From NCBI GenBank assembly GCA_007119175.1, contig SKQC01000120.1, forward strand, positions 1-37,377: DNA of 37,377 nucleotides, given 5' to 3'. The DNA is from Myxococcales bacterium (GTDB taxonomy: Bacteria > Myxococcota_A > Bradymonadia > Bradymonadales > Bradymonadaceae). The first letter of the stretch is position 1. Each line of letters opens with the position of its first letter. The position numbers and the translations under genes are program-made. The notes under the pieces are model-generated. The model was not told the DNA's origin, did no database searches, and was given only the letters and a program-made list of their open reading frames with translations. This document shows, piece by piece, positions 1-9,221 of the stretch.

Positions 1-186
1 AGAAAGCAGAGTTTATACTTCCCTAAAAGATACCTCGATGAGATCCGCGCAGAGTCGATTCGACAGGACCGGTCGATGTCGTGGATTGTGCAGAAAGCCT
101 GGGAGCTATCCCGCGATACGGTCAAAGAATTCCCCTCCGCCAATGATTTTATCCCCGGTGATAGCGAGAGCGAGTCGGACGACTAA
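1..186 (+). CDS. C-terminal part of a small TIGR04563-like (ribbon-helix-helix-like) protein; start lies outside the window
   Basis: Frame 1 open from base 1 to TAA 184-186: RKQSLYFPKRYLDEIRAESIRQDRSMSWIVQKAWELSRDTVKEFPSANDFIPGDSESESDD. Clearly paralogous to the - strand ORF 16762-16950 (LYF...RQDRS-SWI...AW). Not in the supplied ORF track. Confidence 0.8.
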   Translation, partial: RKQSLYFPKRYLDEIRAESIRQDRSMSWIVQKAWELSRDTVKEFPSANDFIPGDSESESDD

Positions 187-204
187 GTGACAACCGATTC
201 AAAC

Positions 205-244
205 AAAAACCCCGGATGGCCTTATGGCTCATCCGGGGTTTTTT
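205..244. terminator. Bidirectional intrinsic terminator between converging genes
   Basis: AAAAACCCCGGATG (205-218) / CATCCGGGGTTTTT (230-243), perfect 14-bp stem counting the A/T tract, with inner GCC-TTAT-GGC and T-run on both strands; lies between converging stops at 186 and 269. Confidence 0.85.
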
Positions 245-268
245 AATGGCTCAGCGGCCCGGCATTAC

Positions 269-2131
269 TCAATCGTCGTCGCCATTAGAGTCGCCTTCGC
301 CGTTATCTTCGTGTTGGTTATCCAGTTCTGTCTGGTTGTCGTCGTCCTCGGACTCATCCTCGCCGGCGTGGACGGCGACCTCCAGCGCGGAATGGGCGCC
401 GGACAATCCGCCGATGCGCATCGGCTGTGTACCGTCTCGGCGAACTCGCCAGATCTCCTTGCGATTTTCCGCCAGTCCCGGCGAAACGGTGGGGTTACTT
501 CCCATGAAGACCAGCTCGTTTCCGCGAGGTGAAAGCCGCGCGTTGTCGATAAATATATAGCACTCTGAGCCCACGGAGGTTCCCGCATCGCCACTGCAAT
601 CGGCAGCCGAATAGTCTTCGCCGTCGAGATTGCCATAGATCTCCTCGTATTCGCCGGTCGTCAAATCACCGGCCAGAATTGCCGTCCTCGGGATATCGGA
701 CTCCACATCGTCTTCCGGATCGGCTGCCGTTCGAATGCAATGGCGCTGCCCGACAAAATAAACCCGGTGGTCAGGACCGAAGGTAATTGGGCCTTCGATG
801 TCGGTAAACGCAAAGGACCCGTCATTACGGGTCGCCTCGCAGCCCGGTCCGGGGCTAACGGGAAGGCCGACGGGGATCCGCTGTGGCTGACATACCCCAC
901 CGTCGAAATCGTCGGATCCCGAATCGCAGCGATTCACCGGCCCACAATCATCATGCGACGTACAGGGAGCGCTGCTGGCGACTTTGTCGGCATAGGCCAT
1001 ATCGATGACGTGAACCGTGGGTTCGACAGCGACACACCGGCCGTCGGTTCCGCAAACATGCCCGGTCTGGCTACATTCACTATCACTTGAGCAAAACTCA
1101 TGATCATTGGGGCCGGACGTGGCATAAGCCACAAAGCGGCCGTCCTCCGAAAACCCGCTGACGCTGCTCTCACTGACGAAGAGACTTCCCGCGTCGCCAG
1201 GGCGATTACTCCCGTCAATATGGGCCAGAATATCTCCGAGCGGTGGCTCCCCGTCGAGATTGCTGACGTAAATATTCAGTGAGTCCAGCGAGCTGGGAAC
1301 CAAATTCAGGATGCGTTCGCTGGTGGGATCAAAATCATAGGCCTCAGGAAGCGATGCGTTGACGTCATGAAGGGTCACCAACTCCTGCTTTGCTCCGTCA
1401 TGGGCCTGAAAATAACCGACATGAGTGCCACTTTCAGCCTGGCGAAATTTAACGCCGTTGCCTCGGACTCGCGGGCGGGTCACCGACTCCACCATAGGGG
1501 TCGGATCCTCCTGAACACTCAGCGAATCCACATCGACAGGCGCCGTCAAGACGTCGAATCCGTCGCCCGAGGAGGCATCATCGATGATAATAAGGTGGGT
1601 CTGATCCTCGCTAAGGGTGCAGCTTCGCACTTCGCCGCAGTCGATATTTCCGGTGTCGAGTTGGCTGGCATTGGCGTCGTTGTCGACAATCCATATCTCA
1701 GTTTCAGCGCTATCGAGGGCCGGGTCGGCCAGAAACGAAGCAAAATAGTGCTCGTCCTCGATTTCCACCGGTTCCGCAAAGGGCCCGAAGGGATCGATGA
1801 CGCAGATTTCATCCTCACAGAATCGCCCATCCGGGCATTCATCCTGTGAGGTGCAGGCGATCTCGCCTTCATCTTCGACGCAGATATCACCGTCCTCGCA
1901 TAGCATCCCTGAGGGGCAGTCCTCGTGGAGCTCGCAGTCAATATCCCCCTCGGGCTCGACGCAGACCTCGTCCTCGCATATCTCGCCATCTTCGCAGTCA
2001 TCCATGCTCGTACAGACCTCGCCTTCCTCGGTGCCATTGGAGCAGGCTCCCACGCTCAGACCCATCATCGCCAGAGCGGCGAGGCAAACGCCTGCCATCC
2101 AATATTGCCCGTTTAATACCTGTCGTCTCAT
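269..2131 (-). CDS. Lipoprotein with repeated Cys-rich (Dickkopf-like) motifs and a probable beta-propeller-like body, acidic C-terminal tail
   Basis: ORF with signal peptide and lipobox (LSVGAC), five Cys-rich motifs such as CTSMDDCEDGEICEDEVC, CELHEDCPSGMLCEDGDIC, CTSQDECPDGRFCEDEIC, acidic end ESEDDDNQTELDNQHEDNGEGDSNGDDD. GTG start at 2134 also possible. Confidence 0.8.
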   Translation of the reverse strand: MRRQVLNGQYWMAGVCLAALAMMGLSVGACSNGTEEGEVCTSMDDCEDGEICEDEVCVEPEGDIDCELHEDCPSGMLCEDGDICVEDEGEIACTSQDECPDGRFCEDEICVIDPFGPFAEPVEIEDEHYFASFLADPALDSAETEIWIVDNDANASQLDTGNIDCGEVRSCTLSEDQTHLIIIDDASSGDGFDVLTAPVDVDSLSVQEDPTPMVESVTRPRVRGNGVKFRQAESGTHVGYFQAHDGAKQELVTLHDVNASLPEAYDFDPTSERILNLVPSSLDSLNIYVSNLDGEPPLGDILAHIDGSNRPGDAGSLFVSESSVSGFSEDGRFVAYATSGPNDHEFCSSDSECSQTGHVCGTDGRCVAVEPTVHVIDMAYADKVASSAPCTSHDDCGPVNRCDSGSDDFDGGVCQPQRIPVGLPVSPGPGCEATRNDGSFAFTDIEGPITFGPDHRVYFVGQRHCIRTAADPEDDVESDIPRTAILAGDLTTGEYEEIYGNLDGEDYSAADCSGDAGTSVGSECYIFIDNARLSPRGNELVFMGSNPTVSPGLAENRKEIWRVRRDGTQPMRIGGLSGAHSALEVAVHAGEDESEDDDNQTELDNQHEDNGEGDSNGDDD

Positions 2132-2359
2132 CACGTTCTCACTCCCTGAATCGGATTTTCATCGCCCGGTATCTTCGGCGGTGTCTCCAACCACTGGAAA
2201 CACTGCACTGATCGTCTGCGGCAGAATTCCACAATCGACGCACTATAAGTTTCTCACCGATCCGTATCAAGCGCGCGCAGCCCCCCTTTCGAGCAAGTGA
2301 GGAATCGAACCATCGAGCTCGCGAGTGGACACGGTAGCTGTCAATTCCTGTAACTTGTG

Positions 2360-2389
2360 TTGAATGAAATGAACTCACCAGCTTAGAAT
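2360..2389 (+). promoter_or_regulatory. Candidate sigma70-like promoter
   Basis: TTGAAT (2360-2365), 18-bp spacer, TAGAAT (2384-2389), upstream of the + strand ORF at 2419/2458. Confidence 0.3.
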
Positions 2390-2457
2390 GCGGCAGGTAC
2401 TTCCGATGGAACTCCAAATTGCATTTACAGGCTTTTTCCCTTTTCCCCCGACATCAC

Positions 2458-4536
2458 ATGAATAGCCGACCTCGAGACTGCCCCCGGGCAGTACGTCGAA
2501 GTTGGGGGGACTCTGTCGCTGCTCGCGGCGTGTGGACATTGTTGATATTTGCCCTCGCCCTGATGGCAGTCTTTGCCCCGGCGACGGTTGAAGCTGACGA
2601 GGAACCGAGCATTGAGGGGATGTTGCAGGCCATGGATCGGAGCGATGTTCCGGACGCCACCTCCGCTTTACCGGAGGCGACGACGAGTCCGGTCAACGTC
2701 GAAGTTCAGTGGCGACTGTGGAATCGAACCGTGGTGGAGGGCCGCCCCGGTCTCGACGAATTAGACACGCTGCGCTACGACGCCTCGAGCATCGGCGTTC
2801 CGAGCCTGCCGCATCACCAGCTCGCCGTGCTGCACCGCGCCCAACGCGGCGAGGAGTATGGGCTCTCCCACGATGAAATCCGCCGCCTGAAGCGAGCCGC
2901 ACACAGCCTGGCCCCCCACCTTCCGTACGCCCAATTCGAATTGGCCCGCTGGGAGGTCGAGACATCACTTTCCACAAGTTATCGCGCTATTTCTCCGTAT
3001 ATGAATGGCGTCAGTACGGCCTATGGGTGGCTCGATCTGCGAATTGGTTGGGCGCTTAAGTGGGCGATGATCCTATTTATGGCCGCATCGATCGCCTTTA
3101 TCGGCTTCGTCCTCGCCCAATTGCTTCGCTATTTTGGCATCGCCGCCTACGACGGCACGCGCGTGCTTCCCCGGGGATTTTCGAGCACTCAGACGGTGAT
3201 TCTACTGGTGGCGATCGTCTTGGTCCCGGGGCTGTTGATGCAATCGCCATTGCTGTCGATGATCCTGCTATTGGCCCTTGTGATTCCTTTTCAGCAGATC
3301 AACGAGAGGATCGTATCGATCTGTTTCTTCGCGCTAATCGCCGCCCTTCCCTTCGCCGACGACAACCTGGGTCAATTTCTGACCTATCCGGGAAGTGATG
3401 CCCAGAATCTTCTGCACGCTCACTATCACGGATGCGACGAGGCCTGCCACGACTGGTTAGAATCGCTTGCCGAGGACGACGAATACGGCGTGGCCCGATT
3501 TGTCGAGCGCACCGCCGCTTTTCGGACTGCTTCTCATGAGCAAATGTTGGAGTTGCACGATTGGTTTGGAGAGCACGAGCCGGAAAGAGATTCCGACCTG
3601 GCAGCAAATTGGCTGAATTTAGAGGGAGGGGTGGCGATTGCCGTCGGTGAGTCCGAGGAGGCCCTCGATCCACTGGAGGAGGCCACACGAGCTGATCCAA
3701 TGGCCGCCGCGCCCTGGTTTAATCAAATGCGTGCCTACCAGATATTGGACGAAGAAGGGCCGAGCCAGCAAGCGCTGGAGGCGGCCTTTAATCGCGACCT
3801 GAACGCCACCTCGCAGAGGTTGGACTACACCCGGCGCGACGCCCACAGCTTTTTGATGCTCGATCTCGTCGACAGCGACCTCATCTGGCGGCATCACGCA
3901 CCAAAAGCCGATGATGCACCGAGCCTGCTCAGTCCCTTCTGGACACTCGCGGCCGGCGAGCGCTTGGAGCTGCGGTGGGCTCCCTGGATTGGGTTTGTGG
4001 GGATTCTTTTGGTGTTGCTGACCCTTCCGCTATATCTGCGCCGCACCATCAGCGCCCCCTGTCCCAAATGTGGCCTGGCCCGCGACCCGCAAGAAGCCGA
4101 ACAGACCGGAGATCACCACTATTGTTTTCCCTGCTACCAGACCTTCGTGTCCGGCTCGGCACTCGAATATCACGCGCGGATTCACAGTGAGGCGACCCTC
4201 GGACGCCGCGATCGTCTCCAGAGTTTTCTGCGACGGGCGTTTTCACTCATCACCCCCGGTGTCGGACATATATTGGGTGGCCACGCCATCCGGGGAATCC
4301 TGGCCTTTTTGGCCCTGACCACGGGAGCTTTACTCTTATTATATCCGCTCGGTCCGTTTGGCGCCTGGCGCGGCGCCTTCGAGCTCTTTCGAGAACACTG
4401 GGCCGGTCAGGGCTTGCTGGCCTGGATTTTGATCTCCATCGGGGCCTCCGTCGGGCTCACCGGCCTGATTCGAGGCGTGGAGTCGACGCGGGTCCGGCCA
4501 AAATCAAAAACCAAAGACAAAGGGGGCGCCAGATGA
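2458..4536 (+). CDS. Multi-pass membrane protein with TPR-like region and zinc-ribbon-like CxxC pairs
   Basis: ORF 2419..4536; ATG at 2458 (MNSRPRDC) is an alternative to 2419. Hydrophobic segments, TPR-like stretch, CPKCG...YCFPCYQ, and PGVGHILGGHAIRGIL near the C-terminus. Confidence 0.7.
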   Translation: MNSRPRDCPRAVRRSWGDSVAARGVWTLLIFALALMAVFAPATVEADEEPSIEGMLQAMDRSDVPDATSALPEATTSPVNVEVQWRLWNRTVVEGRPGLDELDTLRYDASSIGVPSLPHHQLAVLHRAQRGEEYGLSHDEIRRLKRAAHSLAPHLPYAQFELARWEVETSLSTSYRAISPYMNGVSTAYGWLDLRIGWALKWAMILFMAASIAFIGFVLAQLLRYFGIAAYDGTRVLPRGFSSTQTVILLVAIVLVPGLLMQSPLLSMILLLALVIPFQQINERIVSICFFALIAALPFADDNLGQFLTYPGSDAQNLLHAHYHGCDEACHDWLESLAEDDEYGVARFVERTAAFRTASHEQMLELHDWFGEHEPERDSDLAANWLNLEGGVAIAVGESEEALDPLEEATRADPMAAAPWFNQMRAYQILDEEGPSQQALEAAFNRDLNATSQRLDYTRRDAHSFLMLDLVDSDLIWRHHAPKADDAPSLLSPFWTLAAGERLELRWAPWIGFVGILLVLLTLPLYLRRTISAPCPKCGLARDPQEAEQTGDHHYCFPCYQTFVSGSALEYHARIHSEATLGRRDRLQSFLRRAFSLITPGVGHILGGHAIRGILAFLALTTGALLLLYPLGPFGAWRGAFELFREHWAGQGLLAWILISIGASVGLTGLIRGVESTRVRPKSKTKDKGGAR

Positions 4537-4970
4537 GCCCTTCTCCCCCGGCAGTCCCCGAAAAAAATGGTGATGACACGACCGAGGCCGATGCGCGAAA
4601 AGTCGGGATCACCACGTTGATTGTGCATCACAGCATCACTGTGTTGATTTTAGTTCTCTTTTTGGGGCTCGGAGTCTGGAGTTATCTCAATTTTCAGAAT
4701 ACCGACTTTTTTGCCTCCGTCGACCGCGTAGAATTAGAGGCCCAGCTTCAGCCCTCGCTGGAGTCGGCGCAGCAATCACGCCTCGAAGTCGCACTTGAGG
4801 TCTATGCCCTCCTCAACGACCGCTATCCGACTCGATTTGAAGAGTTGGTCAACGCGGGATTGTTATTGCCCTCTGATCTGTACTATCCAAGAGGTCCGCA
4901 GAGCTGGCTATACGAGCCCCACGCCGACGGCTTTACGCTCGAGTCACGGCCCCCGGACAATTCGCAATAA
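4533..4970 (+). CDS. Single-TM protein with pseudopilin-like extracytoplasmic region
   Basis: ATGA overlap with previous stop; one TM (ITVLILVLFLGLGVWSYL), then ALEVYALLNDRYPTRFEELVNAGLLLPSDLYYP...WLYEPHADGFTLES, reminiscent of T2SS pseudopilin C-terminal regions. Confidence 0.65.
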   Translation: MSPSPPAVPEKNGDDTTEADARKVGITTLIVHHSITVLILVLFLGLGVWSYLNFQNTDFFASVDRVELEAQLQPSLESAQQSRLEVALEVYALLNDRYPTRFEELVNAGLLLPSDLYYPRGPQSWLYEPHADGFTLESRPPDNSQ

Positions 4971-4973
4971 GCC

Positions 4974-4991
4974 AGTGTCGACATCGACACT
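4974..4991. repeat. Perfect inverted repeat upstream of phoH
   Basis: AGTGTCGA-CA-TCGACACT. Confidence 0.6.
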
Positions 4992-4998
4992 CACCAGC

Positions 4999-5012
4999 AT
5001 TTACCAGTAAAT
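4999..5012. repeat. Perfect inverted repeat upstream of phoH
   Basis: ATTTAC-CA-GTAAAT, 7 bp downstream of the first palindrome. Confidence 0.5.
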
Positions 5013-5024
5013 AGAGGTACGCGT

Positions 5025-5990
5025 TTGACTGAGTCCCTCACCCGCCAATTGAGTTTTGCCGAATCCGACGTCGCCCGATATATCTACGGTCATCGCGACG
5101 CATTTCTCCGACTTATCGAAGAGGAACTCGACGTGCGCCTCGGCGCTCGCGGAAAAGAGATCAACGTCGAGGGGAGCCCATCGGACGTCGAGATCGCGGT
5201 GCGAATCCTCGAAGAGCTCTACGCCCTGGGCGAAATGGGCTATCACTTGAGCTCTATGGACGTCGGCCGGGCCATCGATATTCTGAGCCGGGAGCCCGAT
5301 ACCGATCTGGTTTCCATTTTCTCCGACGAGGTCTTCTCGTCAAAACACTCCCGCGTCATCTCACCGAAAGGACTGTCGCAGAAGGTCTATGTGGACGCCA
5401 TTCGCCGAAACGACATCGTCTTCGGCGTCGGCCCGGCCGGCACCGGTAAGACCTACCTGGCAATGGCAATGGCGCTCGCCGCCTATTTCGACAAGAAGAT
5501 CAAACGCATCATCCTCACCCGCCCCGCCGTCGAAGCCGGCGAAAATCTGGGCTTTCTCCCCGGCGATCTTGCCGAGAAGGTCAATCCCTACCTGCGCCCC
5601 CTATACGACGCACTCCACGATATGGTGGAGGTCGAAAAAGCAGAGCGCATGCTGGAACACGGCACCGTCGAGGTGGCGCCGCTGGCCTTTATGCGCGGTC
5701 GCACATTAAATGATGCCTTCATCATCTTTGATGAGGCTCAAAACGCCACCTCGGCGCAGGTAAAGATGTTTTTGACCCGTATTGGCTTTAATTCCAAAGC
5801 CGTTATCACCGGTGATATCACTCAAATTGACCTGCCCTCTCACCGCCGCAGTGGACTAGTGGAGGCCGTCGACCTGCTGGGCGATATCTCGGGCATCGAA
5901 TTTTGCCGATTCAACAAGCACGATGTCGTGCGACACCCGCTGGTCCAGAAGATTATCGCTGCCTACGAAGAGCAGGCCGAGGAGCGTTGA
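5025..5990 (+). CDS. phoH: PhoH family P-loop ATPase
   Basis: TTG start; GPAGTGKT Walker A, LTRPAVEAGENLGFLPGDLAEKVNPYLRPLYDAL, IIFDEAQNAT, GDITQIDLP are hallmark PhoH motifs. Confidence 0.95.
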   Translation: MTESLTRQLSFAESDVARYIYGHRDAFLRLIEEELDVRLGARGKEINVEGSPSDVEIAVRILEELYALGEMGYHLSSMDVGRAIDILSREPDTDLVSIFSDEVFSSKHSRVISPKGLSQKVYVDAIRRNDIVFGVGPAGTGKTYLAMAMALAAYFDKKIKRIILTRPAVEAGENLGFLPGDLAEKVNPYLRPLYDALHDMVEVEKAERMLEHGTVEVAPLAFMRGRTLNDAFIIFDEAQNATSAQVKMFLTRIGFNSKAVITGDITQIDLPSHRRSGLVEAVDLLGDISGIEFCRFNKHDVVRHPLVQKIIAAYEEQAEER

Positions 5991-6098
5991 TAGCGCGGGC
6001 TAAACGCTTATATCGCGACTCGTTTTCCACACCGAGGGCCTGTGTTACCATCGTCGCTTGAGCGCCGATTCACCGCCTATCGGTTGGAGTTCTGGCCC

Positions 6099-9000
6099 AT
6101 GACAGGGTTTCGTTATCTTGCTTTCGCCGCAGCCTTTGTCGGTTGCGCCCTCGCCGTCGGTTGTAGCTGGACGCAGTCGCCGAGCAAATCCAAAAATTTT
6201 GCCGTCAGCTGGCAGATTCAGGAGCCGACTCGCACCTCGGCAAGCGCCGAGTTATTTCTGACGGATACTGGCTACTGGGCATATAAGGCCGAAGATAGAG
6301 GTGGTTTCGAGCCCGAATTTGCGCCGGGCCAACTGGTGCTCATGGAGGCAGAGGCGAGCGACCATTTTTTCGTTGTCGTCGAGGCAGAGCGATGGGGATA
6401 TAGGCTTCAACGCCTCGATGACCGTCCACTTCACGCCACTTTATCGGGGCAGTTATTGCCGGTGACTAAAGAAGTGGTCGGCGAACGCCACGACCTGTGT
6501 GCAGTATCTGATCTCGATAATATCGACGGGGAATGCGGATTGAGCTATCGCCACCGGCGATGGCATCTCTTCGCCTCCGTTAGTGGCGATGAAGATGCCG
6601 AGTCCCCGCTGTCGATCGAGGGTGATTTCGACGACGTGGCTACCGATCGCAGATTTCCTGTCAACCGCCGTGCTCTCGCCGGCGGTGACGTCCTGGGAAG
6701 CTGGGTCGAAACGGCCGGTAATTTTGAAGACGACACCTCCTTTATTGCCATCGGCGCCCATGAGCGCTCGGGCAGCACTTTGCGGGCCACCGTGACCGCC
6801 GATGAGGCCTGTTCTCTTTCGCTGTCGGACTCCGACCTGGTGCGCACTGATACGGTCGCGTTCGAAAAGATGGAGATTTCCCTCGGCAACAATCCTCACC
6901 CCGTCGCCGTCGAAGGGGCTGCGCTTCGCCTCGGCAGCGACGCGCTATTGACCTGCGACGAGGACATATCTGGACTGATGGTGCCCATGATCTCACGGCC
7001 CTTGCTGGCCGATGATTCAGATCGCTTCTTTGCTCCGCCCTCGATCGGATTGCACCGCCGTGATTTAAGCGAAATGTCAGCAGATGCCCGCCAGGCCTGG
7101 ACGCGCGCCGGCGCACTGATCGCCGTCGGCGATCCGGCAGCCGCCTCTTATTGGCTCGAGGAGGCATTGGCCGCCGAAGATATTCCTGAATTTTCTCTGA
7201 CAGCCATGCCGGTCCTCGCCGGTGCCGGCCAGCCGGAGCGCTCAATGCAACTCGGCACGCGGGCTACGCGACGGGCCTGGAATCCGGAAAATATCCCCGA
7301 TTATCTCGACGGTTTGATCGTTTTGCTCGGTCAATACGGCGAGCATGACGCCCTGCAGGACCGGTTGGAGCGGCGACAGAGCCTCGCCAGTCGCCGTCTC
7401 GACGGCCACCGGGTCGGCTTTTATCGCTGGGCCGACCTGCGCCTGGAAGTCTCGGAACGAAAGAGCTCCTATGGACCGGCCTACGAGCAGTGGATCGCCG
7501 ATCTCCAGAGTCGCGGACTCGACGGCTGGGCGGTGGCGATGTGGGCTACCCTGGCAATGGGCGGCATGGAGCTACCGATTGTCGATGATCCCGACGACTT
7601 GATTCCCCGATTTGCCGAATTCGATGCCGCCAATCTGTGGTCGGCGATTCGCGATCAGCTTCACTCCGCATCGTGCGACGAGAAAGAGGTCGCAGGCTGT
7701 GATCCTCGATCGTATGGCTGGTCGAATCGTCGGATGCCCGGCGATTCGGATATCCTCGACATCCTCCGTACCACGGCGGCCATGCAGCTTCGCACCGGGT
7801 TTGGAGGCCCCCAATTAGGCCAACGGGCGGCCGAGTTTGCTTCCGGCGCCGAGCAAGCCGCCTATTGGCTCGCCATCGCTCCGCTGGTTGACGACGTCGA
7901 CCGTGAATTGCTCACCCGGTCTTTGACCCGCGCCCTGCGAGACGATCTCGCCGACCTCAGAAGTGGCGGTAAAGTCTGCGAAAATCTCGAGTTATGGCAG
8001 GCCCGCTTTGAAAATGCCGCCGCTCGCAGCCGAGCTCCCGACAACAATCGATCCCGTACAGAATGGACCCAATTTGCGAGCTGGTGGGCTGATAGCGGCC
8101 TGCACGGATTCTGCTCGACGACTGACGACTTTCTCGATGCCATCGAGGAATTTGCTTCTGACGCCAACCCCTGGCTCGCAGGTATCCTGCCCCTTTTAGA
8201 AGACCGAATATTGGCCGAAAGGCTCGCACCAGCCGATCTAAAAAACCTGGAGCGAGCTGCCGAGCTTGCTCGACTGACCGGTGCCCGCGACACCTGCGCG
8301 CACTGGAACCTCGGCGTGAGCATCGGCGCCATTCGCAACGGTCATTTCGGGGCCGCCGAAGATCACCTCGTGCGGGCCCATAATTGTCTCGACGGCGACC
8401 GCTCACTGCGCGACACCCACAACCTGGTGGCTGCCTACCTCGATTTTGAACGCGGCGGTGGGCGCCGACTGATCCGAGATGGCGGCGTCGAATCAGCGAT
8501 CGCCGCGGCGACGCGCCGCCGAATCGATGACTCGGCAACCTGTGTCGGTCTCCTCCCGATTGGATTTCATCTCGAAGCTCACCTGCCGGACTCGGTGTTG
8601 CGAATTGCCGAACAACTCGACGTCGAGCCCGCTCCCTACGATGGCTTCGGTCTGCGAACGGCCAGTGGCTTCATCGACGAGGCACGCGCCGCATACCTGA
8701 GCGGCCTGCGCGATCTGCAGCGAGGGCAGTTCGAGACGGCCGCAAATGCCCTGCAACGGGCACAGGCCAATTTTCGGCGTCTCGATCACCTTCCCGGACT
8801 GGCCCGGATTGCCCTTATCGACGATGTCGTTTTCGATGGACTACTTCACGACGTTGCCGACGGCGAGGAATTCCCGGAGCTGTCGACGGAGAGCGAGGAG
8901 CGCGACAAACTACGCCGCGGTCAGGCATTTCGGCTCATTGACGAAGTGGCCCTGCCCGTTGACTTCTCCGCGCACCCCGACCCTCCGGCGCTGATCACTG

Positions 9001-9221
9001 CGTTTTTGCTCACCGGCAAGACCTCAGAAATCGAGGACTCCGTCAGCGACCTTCACACTCTCTCGCCGATGCTCTGCGACTCGGACAAGATCCGGTATGC
9101 AATCTCCGGTGATGGTGGAGATGACACCTCTATCATCGTCGATGACGGGACTTTTGACGACGGCGAAAATATCTCGACTGAAGTGGGCGACGACAATGGC
9201 GAACGGCTCGATCCCCGCTGA
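6099..9221 (+). CDS. Large lipoprotein, helical/TPR-like repeats
   Basis: ORF 6042..9221; internal ATG at 6099 gives MTGFRYLAFAAAFVGCALAVGCSW (lipobox AVGC). Helix-rich body; acidic C-terminus DDTSIIVDDGTFDDGENISTEVGDDNGERLDPR. Confidence 0.75.
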   Translation: MTGFRYLAFAAAFVGCALAVGCSWTQSPSKSKNFAVSWQIQEPTRTSASAELFLTDTGYWAYKAEDRGGFEPEFAPGQLVLMEAEASDHFFVVVEAERWGYRLQRLDDRPLHATLSGQLLPVTKEVVGERHDLCAVSDLDNIDGECGLSYRHRRWHLFASVSGDEDAESPLSIEGDFDDVATDRRFPVNRRALAGGDVLGSWVETAGNFEDDTSFIAIGAHERSGSTLRATVTADEACSLSLSDSDLVRTDTVAFEKMEISLGNNPHPVAVEGAALRLGSDALLTCDEDISGLMVPMISRPLLADDSDRFFAPPSIGLHRRDLSEMSADARQAWTRAGALIAVGDPAAASYWLEEALAAEDIPEFSLTAMPVLAGAGQPERSMQLGTRATRRAWNPENIPDYLDGLIVLLGQYGEHDALQDRLERRQSLASRRLDGHRVGFYRWADLRLEVSERKSSYGPAYEQWIADLQSRGLDGWAVAMWATLAMGGMELPIVDDPDDLIPRFAEFDAANLWSAIRDQLHSASCDEKEVAGCDPRSYGWSNRRMPGDSDILDILRTTAAMQLRTGFGGPQLGQRAAEFASGAEQAAYWLAIAPLVDDVDRELLTRSLTRALRDDLADLRSGGKVCENLELWQARFENAAARSRAPDNNRSRTEWTQFASWWADSGLHGFCSTTDDFLDAIEEFASDANPWLAGILPLLEDRILAERLAPADLKNLERAAELARLTGARDTCAHWNLGVSIGAIRNGHFGAAEDHLVRAHNCLDGDRSLRDTHNLVAAYLDFERGGGRRLIRDGGVESAIAAATRRRIDDSATCVGLLPIGFHLEAHLPDSVLRIAEQLDVEPAPYDGFGLRTASGFIDEARAAYLSGLRDLQRGQFETAANALQRAQANFRRLDHLPGLARIALIDDVVFDGLLHDVADGEEFPELSTESEERDKLRRGQAFRLIDEVALPVDFSAHPDPPALITAFLLTGKTSEIEDSVSDLHTLSPMLCDSDKIRYAISGDGGDDTSIIVDDGTFDDGENISTEVGDDNGERLDPR

